Below, piece by piece: positions 36,013 to 44,817 of a stretch of DNA of 64,000 nt. Both the position numbers and the translations under genes were made by a program. The notes below the pieces were generated by a model. It was given only the letters and a program-made list of their open reading frames with translations, had not been told where the DNA came from and did no database searches. The stretch spans positions 372,001-436,000 of the forward strand of contig NZ_JABCNG010000003.1 in assembly GCF_012932495.1 (NCBI RefSeq), read 5' to 3'. How positions within the stretch are numbered: position 1 is the first letter of the stretch; the number at the start of each line of letters is the position of its first letter. The stretch is from Novosphingobium sp. SG919. GTDB taxonomy: Bacteria; Pseudomonadota; Alphaproteobacteria; Sphingomonadales; Sphingomonadaceae.

Positions 36013-37359
36013 TCAGTCCCCCGCCACGCTCATGCCGTCGATGCGCAGCGTGGGCACGTCGATGCCGCGTTCGATCTTGAGGTCGTCGGCCGGAACCAGC
36101 GCGGCGAACATGTCGAGCAGGTTGCCGGCGACGGTGAATTCCGCGATCGGGCCGGCGATTTCGCCGTTGACGATGCGGAACCCGGCCGCGCCCCGGCTGT
36201 AATCGCCGGTCACGCCGTTGACGCCGTGGCCGATCAGTTCGGTGACATAGACGCCATCGGCGATATCGGCGATCAACTGCGCGCGCGTCACTTTGCCTGG
36301 TTCGATCACCAGGTTGCCCGCCGTCACATGCGGCGCGCCCGATCCCCCGCGCGAGGCGTGGCCGGTGGGCGCGGCGCCCAGCTGGCGGGCGGCGGCGCTG
36401 TCCATCAGCCAGCCGGTGAGGCGGCCGGCATCGACCAGCTTGCGCGGGGCGGTGGGCAGGCCTTCGCCATCGAACGGGCGAGAGCGCAAGCCGCGCCGGC
36501 GCAGCGGATCGTCGGTGATCGTCACGCCCGTATCGAAGATCTGCGCGCCATCCTTGCCCAGGAGGAAGCTGGCACGGCGGGCAATCGCCGAACCCGAGAT
36601 GGCGCCGAGCAGATGGCCGACCAGCGAACCGCCCACGCGCGGATCGAACACCACCGGCACCGCGCCGCTTTTCACGCGGCCGGGATTGAGCCGCGCCACG
36701 GCGCGCTCGCCCGCTTCGCGACCGATGTCGGCGGCGGCACGCAAGTCTTCGACAAAGCGCGTGCTGGCCCAGGCATAGTCACGCTGCAAGGCGCCGCCTT
36801 CACCCGCGATCACGCTGGCCGAGACCGAATGGCTGCTGGCGGCATAGGCACCGGCAAAGCCGTGGCTGGTGGCGAGCGCCACCACGCCGCGCCCGCTGCT
36901 GGCGCTGCCGCCCTCGCTGTTGGTCACGCCGGGTACGGCGCGGGCGGCGTCTTCGGCTTCCTGCGCCAGGCGCCGCAGATCGGCCGGCGCCGGTTCGGCC
37001 GGATCGTCCAGTTCCAGATCGGGGAAGGGGCTGCGTGCCAGCAGGGTCTCGTCGGCGAGGCCGGCAAAGCGATCGGCCGGTGCGGCGCGGGCCATGGCCA
37101 CGGCGCGCGCGGCCAGTTCATCGAGCGCGGCATCGCCAAGGTCGGTTGAACCGATCGAGGCCGAGGCGCCATCGACGAACACGCGCAGGCCGATATGTTC
37201 GGATTCGGAGCGCTCCACGTCTTCCAGCGCCCCCAGGCGCACGCTCACGCTTTCCGACCCGCTGGCAAGGTACACCGCATCGCCTGCCTGCGCCCCGGCG
37301 CGGGCGGCACGGTCGATCAAGGCCTGGCAACGCTCCTGGGCCTGGGCGGGGGTCAACAT
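36013..37359 (-). CDS. TldD/PmbA family metalloprotease subunit (TldE-like)
   Basis: A 448-residue protein of the TldD/PmbA (TldE) family. The partner-type heterodimer degrades unfolded peptides and matures some peptide antibiotics. The conserved blocks are seen: GLRVFVDGASASIGSTDL, GVTNSEGGSASSGRGVVAL, PVVFDPRVGGSLVGHLLGAISGSAIAR, VIEPGK and GHGVNGVTGDYSRGAAGFRI. The zinc-binding HExxxH of TldD is absent, as expected for the TldE/PmbA subunit. A tldD gene is not in this window. Confidence 0.92.
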   Translation of the reverse strand: MLTPAQAQERCQALIDRAARAGAQAGDAVYLASGSESVSVRLGALEDVERSESEHIGLRVFVDGASASIGSTDLGDAALDELAARAVAMARAAPADRFAGLADETLLARSPFPDLELDDPAEPAPADLRRLAQEAEDAARAVPGVTNSEGGSASSGRGVVALATSHGFAGAYAASSHSVSASVIAGEGGALQRDYAWASTRFVEDLRAAADIGREAGERAVARLNPGRVKSGAVPVVFDPRVGGSLVGHLLGAISGSAIARRASFLLGKDGAQIFDTGVTITDDPLRRRGLRSRPFDGEGLPTAPRKLVDAGRLTGWLMDSAAARQLGAAPTGHASRGGSGAPHVTAGNLVIEPGKVTRAQLIADIADGVYVTELIGHGVNGVTGDYSRGAAGFRIVNGEIAGPIAEFTVAGNLLDMFAALVPADDLKIERGIDVPTLRIDGMSVAGD

Positions 37360-37444
37360 CGGCGTACTCCAGCTTGGCCGGCCGCCTATGGCCGGGCTGC
37401 GCTGCTCCTAGCCGTTGGGGGAGGCGGCGGCAATCAGCCGCCCA

Positions 37445-37840
37445 TCAACCTGCTATCAGGGCCAAGAGCCCTTCGATCACCACGGTAACCAGCAGCGGCA
37501 GGCCGATCGAAACGGCCCAGATGGTCAACCGGGCACGCGTCAGCGCCTGGGCCAGGGCGGCCGGATCATCGACCAGACGCAGGGCCGTTGCGTCCCATTT
37601 CTTTTCCATGCGGCGGTAAAGCGGGATGATCGCGCCGACCAATGCCACCAGCGCCAGCATCGGCAGCAGCGTGTTGTCGGCCTCTTCCAGCGCCCGCATC
37701 GTCAGGAAGATCTGCAAAGCGGTATAGACCATCAGCCCATAGGCCACGGCGTTGCTGATGCGCTTGTGCGCCGCTTCGATCCTGATGGCGCGCTCGCTTT
37801 CCGATGTGCGCGCGGGGATGAAAGACCCGGTTGTGCCCAT
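37445..37840 (-). CDS. small membrane protein of unknown function
   Basis: A 131-residue protein with three or four hydrophobic helices: VAYGLMVYTALQIFLTM, LLPMLALVALVGAIIPLY and LTIWAVSIGLPLLVTVVIEG. A charged segment YRRMEKKWDATALRLVDDPA lies between helices 2 and 3. It has no assigned family that I recognise. GAGAGGGG lies about six bases before the ATG. It is in the same direction as tldE and divergent from lptB. Confidence 0.75.
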   Translation of the reverse strand: MGTTGSFIPARTSESERAIRIEAAHKRISNAVAYGLMVYTALQIFLTMRALEEADNTLLPMLALVALVGAIIPLYRRMEKKWDATALRLVDDPAALAQALTRARLTIWAVSIGLPLLVTVVIEGLLALIAG

Positions 37841-38086
37841 GATGGCCCCTCTCATGCGCCAATGGTGTGGGTTGCATAACACCATGGCCCTCGCCCCGGC
37901 GCAAGGGCCCTGCACGCCGCGCTGTCCCACCTGGGGAAAAGGGCCGAAGCGATAGGGATTGGCCATAAGGAAAGGCCCGGATAGGCGCGGGCGCCGATGT
38001 GCCGGATGGCCCATCCCATGCACGAACCTTGCCAAGGACAACGGCTTGGGCTTTGCCCCGGCGCCGGACCCGGCTATGGGTGGGGC

Positions 38087-38875
38087 ATGACTGGCTCTTC
38101 CTCTGCGCTCGCGCCTGCATCGGCGCCTGGTTCCGCCGCCGTGCCCATTCCGCAGGGCGGGCTAGAGGTGGTGTCCATCGCCAAGTCCTATGACAAGCGG
38201 GCGGTCCTAACCGACATTTCGCTGTCGGTGGGCAAGGGCGAAGTGCTGGGCCTGCTCGGCCCCAACGGCGCGGGCAAGACCACCTGCTTTTATTCGATCA
38301 TGGGGCTGGTGCGGCCGGATTCGGGCCGCATCCTGCTTGATGGCGTGGATATCACCAAGCTGCCGATGTACCGCCGCTCGGTGCTGGGGCTGGGCTATCT
38401 GCCGCAGGAAACCTCGATCTTTCGCGGCATGACGGTGGAACAGAACATCGCCACCGTGCTGGAACTGGTGGAGCCGGACAAGGCCACCCGCGTGGCCGAA
38501 CTGGACCGCTTGCTCGACGAATTCAGCCTGACCCGGCTGCGCACGAGCCCGGCCATGGCGCTTTCGGGCGGTGAGCGGCGGCGCTGTGAAATCGCCCGCG
38601 CGCTGGCCGCACGGCCTTCGATCATCCTGCTCGACGAACCCTTTGCCGGGATCGACCCGCTCTCGATCAGTGATATCCGCGATCTGGTGAAGGACTTGAA
38701 GAAGCGCGGCATCGGCGTGCTGATCACCGACCACAACGTGCGAGAAACGCTCGATATCGTCGATCGCGCCTGCATCATCTATGGCGGGCAGGTGCTGTTT
38801 GCCGGCAGCCCCGAAGCGCTGGTGGCCGATCCCAACGTGCGCAGGCTCTATCTGGGCGAGGGCTTTACGCTGTGA
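38087..38875 (+). CDS. lptB: LPS export ABC transporter ATP-binding protein LptB
   Basis: The ATPase that powers lipopolysaccharide transport from inner to outer membrane. Walker A is GPNGAGKTT (58-66), the ABC signature is LSGGERRRCEIARAL and Walker B is IILLDEPFAGIDP, with ITDHNVRETLDI as the H-loop region. LGYLPQETSIFRGM is typical of LptB. The N-terminus is about 25 residues longer than usual (Ser/Ala/Pro-rich); a later start is possible. rpoN follows 52 bp downstream, the conserved lptB-rpoN pairing; lptA and lptC are not adjacent. Confidence 0.95.
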   Translation: MTGSSSALAPASAPGSAAVPIPQGGLEVVSIAKSYDKRAVLTDISLSVGKGEVLGLLGPNGAGKTTCFYSIMGLVRPDSGRILLDGVDITKLPMYRRSVLGLGYLPQETSIFRGMTVEQNIATVLELVEPDKATRVAELDRLLDEFSLTRLRTSPAMALSGGERRRCEIARALAARPSIILLDEPFAGIDPLSISDIRDLVKDLKKRGIGVLITDHNVRETLDIVDRACIIYGGQVLFAGSPEALVADPNVRRLYLGEGFTL

Positions 38876-38927
38876 GGCGTGGCGCCTTTCGCATTCCCTT
38901 TACCATACGCGCCTAACACGGCCGGCC

Positions 38928-40445
38928 ATGGCCCTTGGTCCTCGCCTCGATATCCGCCAGTCGCAATCGCTGGTGATGACGCCGCAGTTGCAGCAAGCGA
39001 TCAAGCTGCTGGCACTGTCGAATCTCGAGGTTGAGACGTTCATTGGCGAAGCGCTGGATGCCAACCCGCTGCTGGAAATCGGCGATACAGCGCCGGCGCT
39101 GCCCGGCGGCGAGGACGGCGTGCCCGAAGAGGGGCGCCGCACCCATCTGGAATCGAGCCCGGTGGACCAGCTGGTGGGCGAAGGCCGTGCGGCAGAAGAT
39201 CGCCCGCTCGATATCGACACTGCTGCGCTCGATCTTGATCGCGACACCGGTGACGGCGGCCTTGCGAGCCCGTCGCCGGGCCTGGGCGAAGGCAGCATCG
39301 GCGCCGAGACCGGCGGCGGTGGCGAAGGCCCGGATATCGACGAGCGCGCGAGCGGGGCAGCCTCGCTGGCCGAGCATCTGCATGGCCAGATCGGGGTGAC
39401 CACGTCGGACGCCAGGGCGCTGTTCGTGGCGCGCTGGCTGATCGACCAGTTGGACGAGACCGGCTATCTGCGCATGAGCCTGCCCGAAGTGGCCGAGGCG
39501 CTGGGCGTGCCCCTGGCGCTGGTCGAACAGGCGCTGGCGCTGGTCCAGTCGCTCGATCCCACCGGCGTTGGTGCGCGCAGCCTGGGCGAATGCCTGGCGC
39601 TGCAGGCGCGCGAGGCGGATCGCTATGATCCGATCATGGCCCGCCTGCTCGACAACCTGGAACTGCTGGGTCGTGGCGAACTGGCCCGCCTGCGCCGCCT
39701 GTGCGGGGTGGACGAGGAAGACTTTGCCGACATGCTGGCCGAATTGCGCGGCTATGATCCCAAGCCGGGCCTGCGTTTCGGCAGCGGCCCGGCCGAGGCG
39801 ATCAGCCCCGACATTCTCATTGGCCCGGCGCCCGACGGCGGCTGGGCGATCAGCCTCAATCCCGCCACGCTGCCACGGGTGCTGATCAATCGCAGCTATT
39901 ACGTCGAAATGCGCCGCTCTTGCGTGGGCAAGGCGGCGCGGGCCTGGCTGGGCGAAAAGCTGGCCGATGCCAACTGGCTGGTGAAAGCGCTGGACCAGCG
40001 GCAGAAGACCATCCTCAAAGTGGCGGCCGAGATCGTGAAGCAGCAGGACGGCTTCTTCCGCCACGGCGTCTCGCACTTGCGCCCGCTGACACTACGCACC
40101 GTGGCCGAGGCGGTGCAGATGCACGAAAGCACGATCAGCCGCGTGACGTCGAACAAGTACCTGCATTGCCGGCGCGGCACGTTCGAATTGAAGTATTTCT
40201 TCACCTCCGGCGTGGCGGGGACCGATGGCGAAGGGGTTTCGGCCGAAGCGGTGAAAGCCGCGATTCGCCAGCTGATCGACGGCGAGGACCCCAAGGCGAT
40301 TCTGTCCGACGATGCCCTGGTCGATCTGCTCAAGGCGCGCGGGTTCGATCTGGCGCGGCGCACCGTGGCCAAGTATCGCGAGGCGATCGGCCTGGGCAGT
40401 TCGGTGCAGCGGCGCCGCCAAAAAGCCCTGGCCGGGGTTCGTTGA
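38928..40445 (+). CDS. rpoN: RNA polymerase sigma-54 factor RpoN
   Basis: An alternative sigma factor for enhancer-dependent promoters. Region I starts with DIRQSQSLVMTPQLQQAIKLLALSN, a Q-rich helix typical of RpoN; the acidic region II (VEEDGV-like stretch) is long and Gly-rich. The core-binding domain is LAEHLHGQIGV onward, the HTH region is HLRPLTLRTVAEAVQMHESTISRVTSNKY and the RpoN box is ARRTVAKYRE (476-485). Length 505. It follows lptB and precedes a TPR gene on the same strand. Confidence 0.97.
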   Translation: MALGPRLDIRQSQSLVMTPQLQQAIKLLALSNLEVETFIGEALDANPLLEIGDTAPALPGGEDGVPEEGRRTHLESSPVDQLVGEGRAAEDRPLDIDTAALDLDRDTGDGGLASPSPGLGEGSIGAETGGGGEGPDIDERASGAASLAEHLHGQIGVTTSDARALFVARWLIDQLDETGYLRMSLPEVAEALGVPLALVEQALALVQSLDPTGVGARSLGECLALQAREADRYDPIMARLLDNLELLGRGELARLRRLCGVDEEDFADMLAELRGYDPKPGLRFGSGPAEAISPDILIGPAPDGGWAISLNPATLPRVLINRSYYVEMRRSCVGKAARAWLGEKLADANWLVKALDQRQKTILKVAAEIVKQQDGFFRHGVSHLRPLTLRTVAEAVQMHESTISRVTSNKYLHCRRGTFELKYFFTSGVAGTDGEGVSAEAVKAAIRQLIDGEDPKAILSDDALVDLLKARGFDLARRTVAKYREAIGLGSSVQRRRQKALAGVR

Positions 40446-40531
40446 CCGGCTTGCGTTGACCGGGGGGGCCTGCCCAAGATAATGCGGCGGCGCGGAAAGG
40501 GCCGGGGAACCCCGGCATGAGGGACGACACG

Positions 40532-41674
40532 ATGAACCAGACCGACGAGACTCCTCCTGCCGGCGGGCCGCAACCGCCGGTGTGGCGTGGCGTGGCGATC
40601 GGGGTTCTGACGGTGGCGGCGATCGTGGGCGGCGGCATCGGCATCTATCGCCTGGAGCGCCCGGCCGAACTGGTGGCGGCCGAGGCCGGGCCACCGCGCC
40701 CCGAAGTGGTGCCGGTGGTGCTGGATAGCGGCATGCCCGTGCCCGTGCCCGATGCCAGCACGGCGCCGACCGGCACGCCGGCCGCCAGCGCAGCGGATGC
40801 CACGCCCGATCCCACCCCCAGCCCCGAACCATCGCCGGTGGTGGACGATACTATCGTGCGGATGGAACAGCGGCTGAAGGACGATCCAGAAGACGTGCAG
40901 GGCTGGCGCATGCTGGGTTGGGCCTATTTCCAGAACGAACGTTACAAGGATGCGGCGCGCGCGCTGCGCCGGGCCACCTGGCTCGATGCCGATCATGCCG
41001 AAACCTTTTCGTTCCTGGGCGAGGCGCTGGTCATGGCCTCGCGCCGCGAAGGCAAGATGCCGCGCGCCGCGCGCCTGGCTTTCGACCACGCCTTGGCGCG
41101 CGATCCCAAGAATGCCCGCGCGCGTTATTTCAAGGCGCTCTCGCTCGACCTGGCCGGGCAGCACCGCCGCGCGCTGCGCGCCTGGTTTGCCCAGTTGAGC
41201 GAGACGCCGCCCGATGCGCCCTATGCCAGCGATATCCGCAGCGTGATCCGCTCGGTGGGCAAGCGCCACCATATCGAAGTGGAAAAGCGCCTGGCGATTG
41301 CCGATGCCCAGGCGCGCCTGCCCAAGCCCGACAAGACCAAGGGCGGGGCAAAGGACGGCGCGAAGGACCACAAGAAGGGTGCACTGCCCGGGCCCGCCAA
41401 TGCCGAACTCAAGATCGTGTCGGGCACGCCCGCCGGCAGCGGTGCGCGCGATGCCATGGCGCGCGGCATGGTCGATGGCCTGGAAGCCCGGCTGGCGCGC
41501 AATCCGGCCAATGTCGATGGCTGGATCCTGTTGATTCGCAGCCGCGTGCAGCAGGGGCGGCGTGACGATGCGGTCAAGGCGCTGGACAAGGGCCTGGCCG
41601 CGTTCCGCGGGCAGCCGGCCAACGCGCAAAAGCTGCGCGATGCCGCGGCGCGCCTGGGAATCGTGACGGATTGA
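40532..41674 (+). CDS. CcmI-like TPR membrane protein
   Basis: A 380-residue bitopic protein. One N-terminal transmembrane helix (GVAIGVLTVAAIVGGGIGIY, about 23-42) is followed by a Pro/Ala-rich linker and tetratricopeptide repeats (MEQRLKDDPEDVQGWRMLGWAYF, AEAL-like helices, then LARNPANVDGWILLIRSRV). This pattern is that of the C-terminal half of CcmI/CycH, which handles apocytochrome c, but no ccm genes are near. A Lys/Gly-rich patch (KTKGGAKDGAKDHKKGA) is unusual. The start at 40532 has GAGGG eight to ten bases before it; the upstream ATG at 40517 is less well placed. Confidence 0.8.
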   Translation: MNQTDETPPAGGPQPPVWRGVAIGVLTVAAIVGGGIGIYRLERPAELVAAEAGPPRPEVVPVVLDSGMPVPVPDASTAPTGTPAASAADATPDPTPSPEPSPVVDDTIVRMEQRLKDDPEDVQGWRMLGWAYFQNERYKDAARALRRATWLDADHAETFSFLGEALVMASRREGKMPRAARLAFDHALARDPKNARARYFKALSLDLAGQHRRALRAWFAQLSETPPDAPYASDIRSVIRSVGKRHHIEVEKRLAIADAQARLPKPDKTKGGAKDGAKDHKKGALPGPANAELKIVSGTPAGSGARDAMARGMVDGLEARLARNPANVDGWILLIRSRVQQGRRDDAVKALDKGLAAFRGQPANAQKLRDAAARLGIVTD

Positions 41675-41992
41675 GCGATTTTAGCGCCGATCTACTCCGG
41701 AATGGGCGTTTTTCCCGATGGGTATTGGAAAAAATCGTTAACCCTGTGGACTTACGATTGGGCAAAGCAGACAGTATCGCCGATGGCCTTGGGGGGCATT
41801 AAGGTACGCCGTTTGCGCAAGAGCGAATAATTCGGCGTTGCCCGCCATGCCTGCTGGTTAATGCCGACCGACACGGGACCTGTGCTTACGTTAAATTAAC
41901 CTTTCATGTTCATTGGTCCTATGGTTAATGACGGGCACGCGCCTCAATTCGCAGAGGCTGGTGCCAGGGGAATGGCAAGAAGGGGCTGATCC
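41675..41992 (+). promoter_or_regulatory. ctrA upstream region with CtrA-type half-sites
   Basis: 318 bp gene-free, unusually AT-rich for the window. It contains TTAACC or its complement at 41738-41743, 41856-41861 (GGTTAA), 41896-41901 and 41923-41928, the last inside CATTAACCAT on the minus strand, which matches the TTAACCAT CtrA half-site. The block 41891-41901 has TTAAATTAACC. No full TTAA-N7-TTAA site was found. These are plausible autoregulatory sites. Confidence 0.5.
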
Positions 41993-42694
41993 ATGCGCGT
42001 GCTGCTGATCGAGGACGAGCCGGCAACGGCCAAGGCCATCGAATTGATGCTGACGGCCGAAGGGTTCAATGTCTACTCCACCGACCTGGGGGAGGAAGGC
42101 CTCGATCTCGGCAAGCTGTATGACTACGATATCATCCTGCTCGACCTGAACCTGCCCGACATGCACGGGTACGACGTGCTCAAGAAATTGCGCGTCGCCA
42201 AAGTGCAGACGCCGGTGCTGATCCTTTCGGGCATTTCGGAAATGGACTCCAAGGTCCGCTCGTTCGGCTTCGGCGCCGACGACTATGTGACCAAGCCTTT
42301 CCACCGCGAAGAGCTGATCGCCCGCATCCACGCCGTGGTGCGCCGGTCCAAGGGCCATTCGCAGTCGGTCATCCGCACCGGCAAGCTTTCGGTCAATCTC
42401 GATGCCAAGACGGTGGAAGTGGACGCCGCGCGCGTGCACCTGACCGGCAAGGAATACGCGATGCTGGAACTGCTCTCGCTGCGCAAGGGCACCACGCTGA
42501 CCAAGGAAATGTTCCTCAACCATCTCTATGGCGGGATGGACGAGCCCGAACTCAAGATCATCGACGTGTTCATCTGCAAGCTGCGCAAGAAACTGGCCCA
42601 CGCCTGCGGCGGCGAGAACTACATCGAAACCGTCTGGGGCCGCGGCTATGTGCTGCGCGATCCCGACGACATGTCGGCCATCGAAGCGGCCTGA
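41993..42694 (+). CDS. ctrA: cell-cycle master response regulator CtrA
   Basis: An OmpR-class response regulator of 233 residues controlling cell-cycle genes. The receiver domain begins [20 protein letters not shown], the phospho-acceptor is Asp51 in [17 protein letters not shown], and the switch motif is [19 protein letters not shown]. The winged-helix output domain (about 125-225) includes [20 protein letters not shown] and [10 protein letters not shown]. The identity with alphaproteobacterial CtrA is very high, including the spacing around Asp51. AGGGG lies about eight bases before the ATG. A strong terminator follows. Binding to TTAACC sites upstream would give autoregulation. Confidence 0.98.
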   Translation: MRVLLIEDEPATAKAIELMLTAEGFNVYSTDLGEEGLDLGKLYDYDIILLDLNLPDMHGYDVLKKLRVAKVQTPVLILSGISEMDSKVRSFGFGADDYVTKPFHREELIARIHAVVRRSKGHSQSVIRTGKLSVNLDAKTVEVDAARVHLTGKEYAMLELLSLRKGTTLTKEMFLNHLYGGMDEPELKIIDVFICKLRKKLAHACGGENYIETVWGRGYVLRDPDDMSAIEAA

Positions 42695-42722
42695 CGCTCC
42701 ACCCCAGCAAACAATCCCGAAG

Positions 42723-42750
42723 CGGCCCGTTCCCACGACGGGCCGTTTTC
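42723..42750 (+). terminator. intrinsic terminator of ctrA
   Basis: CGGCCCGT pairs with ACGGGCCG around a seven-base loop, followed by TTTTC. It begins 29 bases after the ctrA stop. Confidence 0.88.
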
Positions 42751-42756
42751 ATTTGG

Positions 42757-42772
42757 TGTTTCACGTGTAACA
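42757..42772. promoter_or_regulatory. degenerate parS-like site between ctrA and the DUF4826 gene
   Basis: TGTTTCACGTGTAACA fits the parS palindrome with one deviation, a T in place of G/A at the thirteenth position. It is intergenic, about 36 kb from parB, immediately after the ctrA terminator. Confidence 0.55.
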
Positions 42773-42796
42773 TTGGTGGGGAGCGGGGGACGCAAT

Positions 42797-43231
42797 TTAC
42801 GTATCCCAGATCGCGTCATCCTCCGCGATCTCCAGGAACATTTTCGCGCGCGCGGCAAGCAGGGGGGCCAGCTCTGCATGGCGCTTGCCGTCGCCCAATC
42901 GCCAGCTTTGGGCAGTTTCCCCCTTTAGCCATTGTTCCGCAGCAATCTGCCATCGCCGCCCGATGTCACGCAAGCCTTGTCGTGGGTGACGCTCGCCACG
43001 ACATTCAGTGTAGTCTGTTGGAAAATCACCGGATATTGCCCACCATCCTACCGAACCGGGACGTTCTGCGCTTTCAACGGCCCACACCGATAAGAGCGGC
43101 GGCATATACCAAGCAGGCCATTCGCCCACACTTGTCGAGGCGCATTTTTCGCCAGCAAGATAAGCTATGACGTTGGCTCGCTGCTCGGCGCACCAGCGGT
43201 CTTCATCTTCGTCGGACATGTCGTCGGTCAT
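42797..43231 (-). CDS. DUF4826 family protein
   Basis: A 144-residue soluble acidic protein of unknown function matching DUF4826: DRWCAEQRANVIAYL, VGEWPAWYMPPLLSVWAVES, GSVGWWAISGDFPTDYTECR and HPRQGLRDIGRRW. The underlying DNA is visibly less GC-rich than the neighbouring genes (stretches such as TTCTCGCCAGCAAGATAAGC), so it may have been acquired. The start at 43231 (MTDDMSDEDE) is a normal ATG. It is convergent with ctrA and followed upstream by a hairpin-rich spacer. Confidence 0.83.
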   Translation of the reverse strand: MTDDMSDEDEDRWCAEQRANVIAYLAGEKCASTSVGEWPAWYMPPLLSVWAVESAERPGSVGWWAISGDFPTDYTECRGERHPRQGLRDIGRRWQIAAEQWLKGETAQSWRLGDGKRHAELAPLLAARAKMFLEIAEDDAIWDT

Positions 43232-43336
43232 GGCCAATTTAAGTGGTATGCATGGTCACAGATCAAGTTATTTTAGGACGGAGTCGGAAGCGGTACCTTC
43301 TAGGGCACGATCTCGGGTAGCTGCCCTACCGAGCCG

Positions 43337-43381
43337 CTCCGCGACTCCGCGTGCCAAAAGGATTCACGCGGAATCGCGGAG
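43337..43381. repeat. 17 bp-stem palindrome in spacer before the oxidoreductase
   Basis: CTCCGCGACTCCGCGTG (43337-43353) pairs with CACGCGGAATCGCGGAG (43365-43381) with a single mismatch and an 11-base loop. The motif resembles 'CGCGGA' sequence scattered in proteobacterial intergenic DNA. A second small stem, CTCGGGTAG with CTACCGAG, lies just before it (43312-43333). Neither is followed by a T run. Confidence 0.6.
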
Positions 43382-43418
43382 ATAGGGGTGAAACCCACCG
43401 CGCGCCCTGCCCAAACGC

Positions 43419-44717
43419 CTAGCGGAACTTTTCCAACAGCAGATACCAGCGCATGCCGAGCGTGAGCAGCGGGTTGCCGAGCAGGTCGCCCAGGGGCAGG
43501 CGCACGGGCTTGAGCGCGGCGAAGACGTCGAAGCGTTCCATCGTGCCGGCAATGGCTTCGGCCATGACTTCGGCCACGACGTGGCTGGTGGCGACGCCGT
43601 GGCCGGAATAGCCCTGCGCATACCACACGTTGCTGGCCAGCTTGCCCAGTTGCGGCGCGCGGTTGATCACGATGCCCATGGCGCAGGACCAGGCGTGGTC
43701 GATCTTCACGCCCTTGAGGCGGGGGAAGGTGGCCTCGATAGCCGGGCGCAGTTCCTCGGCGAAGGAGCGCGATTCGCGGCCCGAGTAGTTGGCGCCGCCG
43801 CCGAACAGCAGGCGCCCGTCGGCGGTGAGGCGATAGTAATCGAGCACGAAGCGGCAATCGTAGACGGCCAGGTCGTGCGGGTTGATCGCCTGCGCCGCTT
43901 CGCCCAGCGGCTCGGTGGTGACGATGCCGCCCACCGCCGGAAAGATCAGGCCCGACAGCCGCTTGCGCTCCAGCTTGTGGTAGACGTCGCCCGCGATCAT
44001 CACCTGGTTGGCAGTGACGCGGCCATGCGCCGTCACCACTTGCGGGTGCGGGCCGTGGACCACATCGAGGACCGGGGAGCCTTCGAAAATCCGCACGCCC
44101 AGCCGCTCGGCTGCCTGCGCTTCCCCCAGGCACAGCTTGAGGGGGTGGAGGTGCATGTTGCGGCTGTTGAGCAGGCCCCCGCAATAGAGCGGGCTTTCGA
44201 GATGATCGCGCATGCCGGCGGCATCGAGCAGCACGACATCGTCGCCCATGCCGCGCGCGCAGCCTTGCGCAAAGGTGTCTTCCAGTTCGGCCATGTGCGA
44301 CGGCTTCATCGCGGCGTGGATGTGGCCGTGCTTGAGGTCGCAGGCGATGCCGTGGCGGGCGACGCGCGCGGCGATCACGTCCTGGCCGTGCCAGCGCAGC
44401 CACCAGATGAAGTCATCGAGTTCCGCGCCCAGGCGGCGTTTCCATTGCCTGCGCAGTTCGCCTTCGCCCGACAGGCTGCCGGTGACCTGGCCACCGTTGC
44501 GCCCGCTCTGGCCCCAGCCGACGCGGTTGGCTTCCACCAGGACCACCGAAAAGCCCCGCTCGGCCAGTTCCAGCGCGGTGTTCACGCCGGTGAAGCCACC
44601 GCCAATGACGACTACGTCCGCGCTGTGATCACCTTGCAGCACCGGCCAAGCCACGTCGTTGGCCAGACTGGCGGAATAGTAGGTATGCGGGCGGGCAATG
44701 GTGGGAACGGTGACCAT
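43419..44717 (-). CDS. FAD-dependent oxidoreductase, gamma-glutamylputrescine oxidase-like
   Basis: A 432-residue amine/amino-acid oxidase-like flavoprotein. The FAD motif is DVVVIGGGFTGVNTALELAE (35-54), followed by VGWGQSGRNGGQVTG where Gly-Ser-Gly-Arg-Asn is typical of the DAO family. The end has GYSGHGVATSHVVAEVMAEAI, the flavin-covering block. PuuB (gamma-glutamylputrescine oxidase) is the nearest branch I recognise; substrate is unproven and no other puu genes adjoin. The start at 44717 was chosen because it begins two residues before the family-like start; a palindrome covers the leader. Confidence 0.88.
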   Translation of the reverse strand: MVTVPTIARPHTYYSASLANDVAWPVLQGDHSADVVVIGGGFTGVNTALELAERGFSVVLVEANRVGWGQSGRNGGQVTGSLSGEGELRRQWKRRLGAELDDFIWWLRWHGQDVIAARVARHGIACDLKHGHIHAAMKPSHMAELEDTFAQGCARGMGDDVVLLDAAGMRDHLESPLYCGGLLNSRNMHLHPLKLCLGEAQAAERLGVRIFEGSPVLDVVHGPHPQVVTAHGRVTANQVMIAGDVYHKLERKRLSGLIFPAVGGIVTTEPLGEAAQAINPHDLAVYDCRFVLDYYRLTADGRLLFGGGANYSGRESRSFAEELRPAIEATFPRLKGVKIDHAWSCAMGIVINRAPQLGKLASNVWYAQGYSGHGVATSHVVAEVMAEAIAGTMERFDVFAALKPVRLPLGDLLGNPLLTLGMRWYLLLEKFR

Positions 44718-44720
44718 GGC

Positions 44721-44738
44721 CGATCTTTGCAAAGATCG
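44721..44738. promoter_or_regulatory. 18 bp perfect palindrome, candidate operator
   Basis: CGATCTTTGCAAAGATCG is a perfect inverted repeat lying three bases before the start codon of the oxidoreductase (on its minus-strand leader), inside the spacer shared with trmB. Occupancy by a dimeric regulator would block that leader. The alternative is an mRNA hairpin over the ribosome binding site. Confidence 0.5.
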
Positions 44739-44817
44739 ATCACAGATCAAGCAAAACCGTGCGGTTTTTACCGCAGGCATTGACCAGGCCCCGCGCCCCT
44801 GCCATCGGCTGCGCCCC

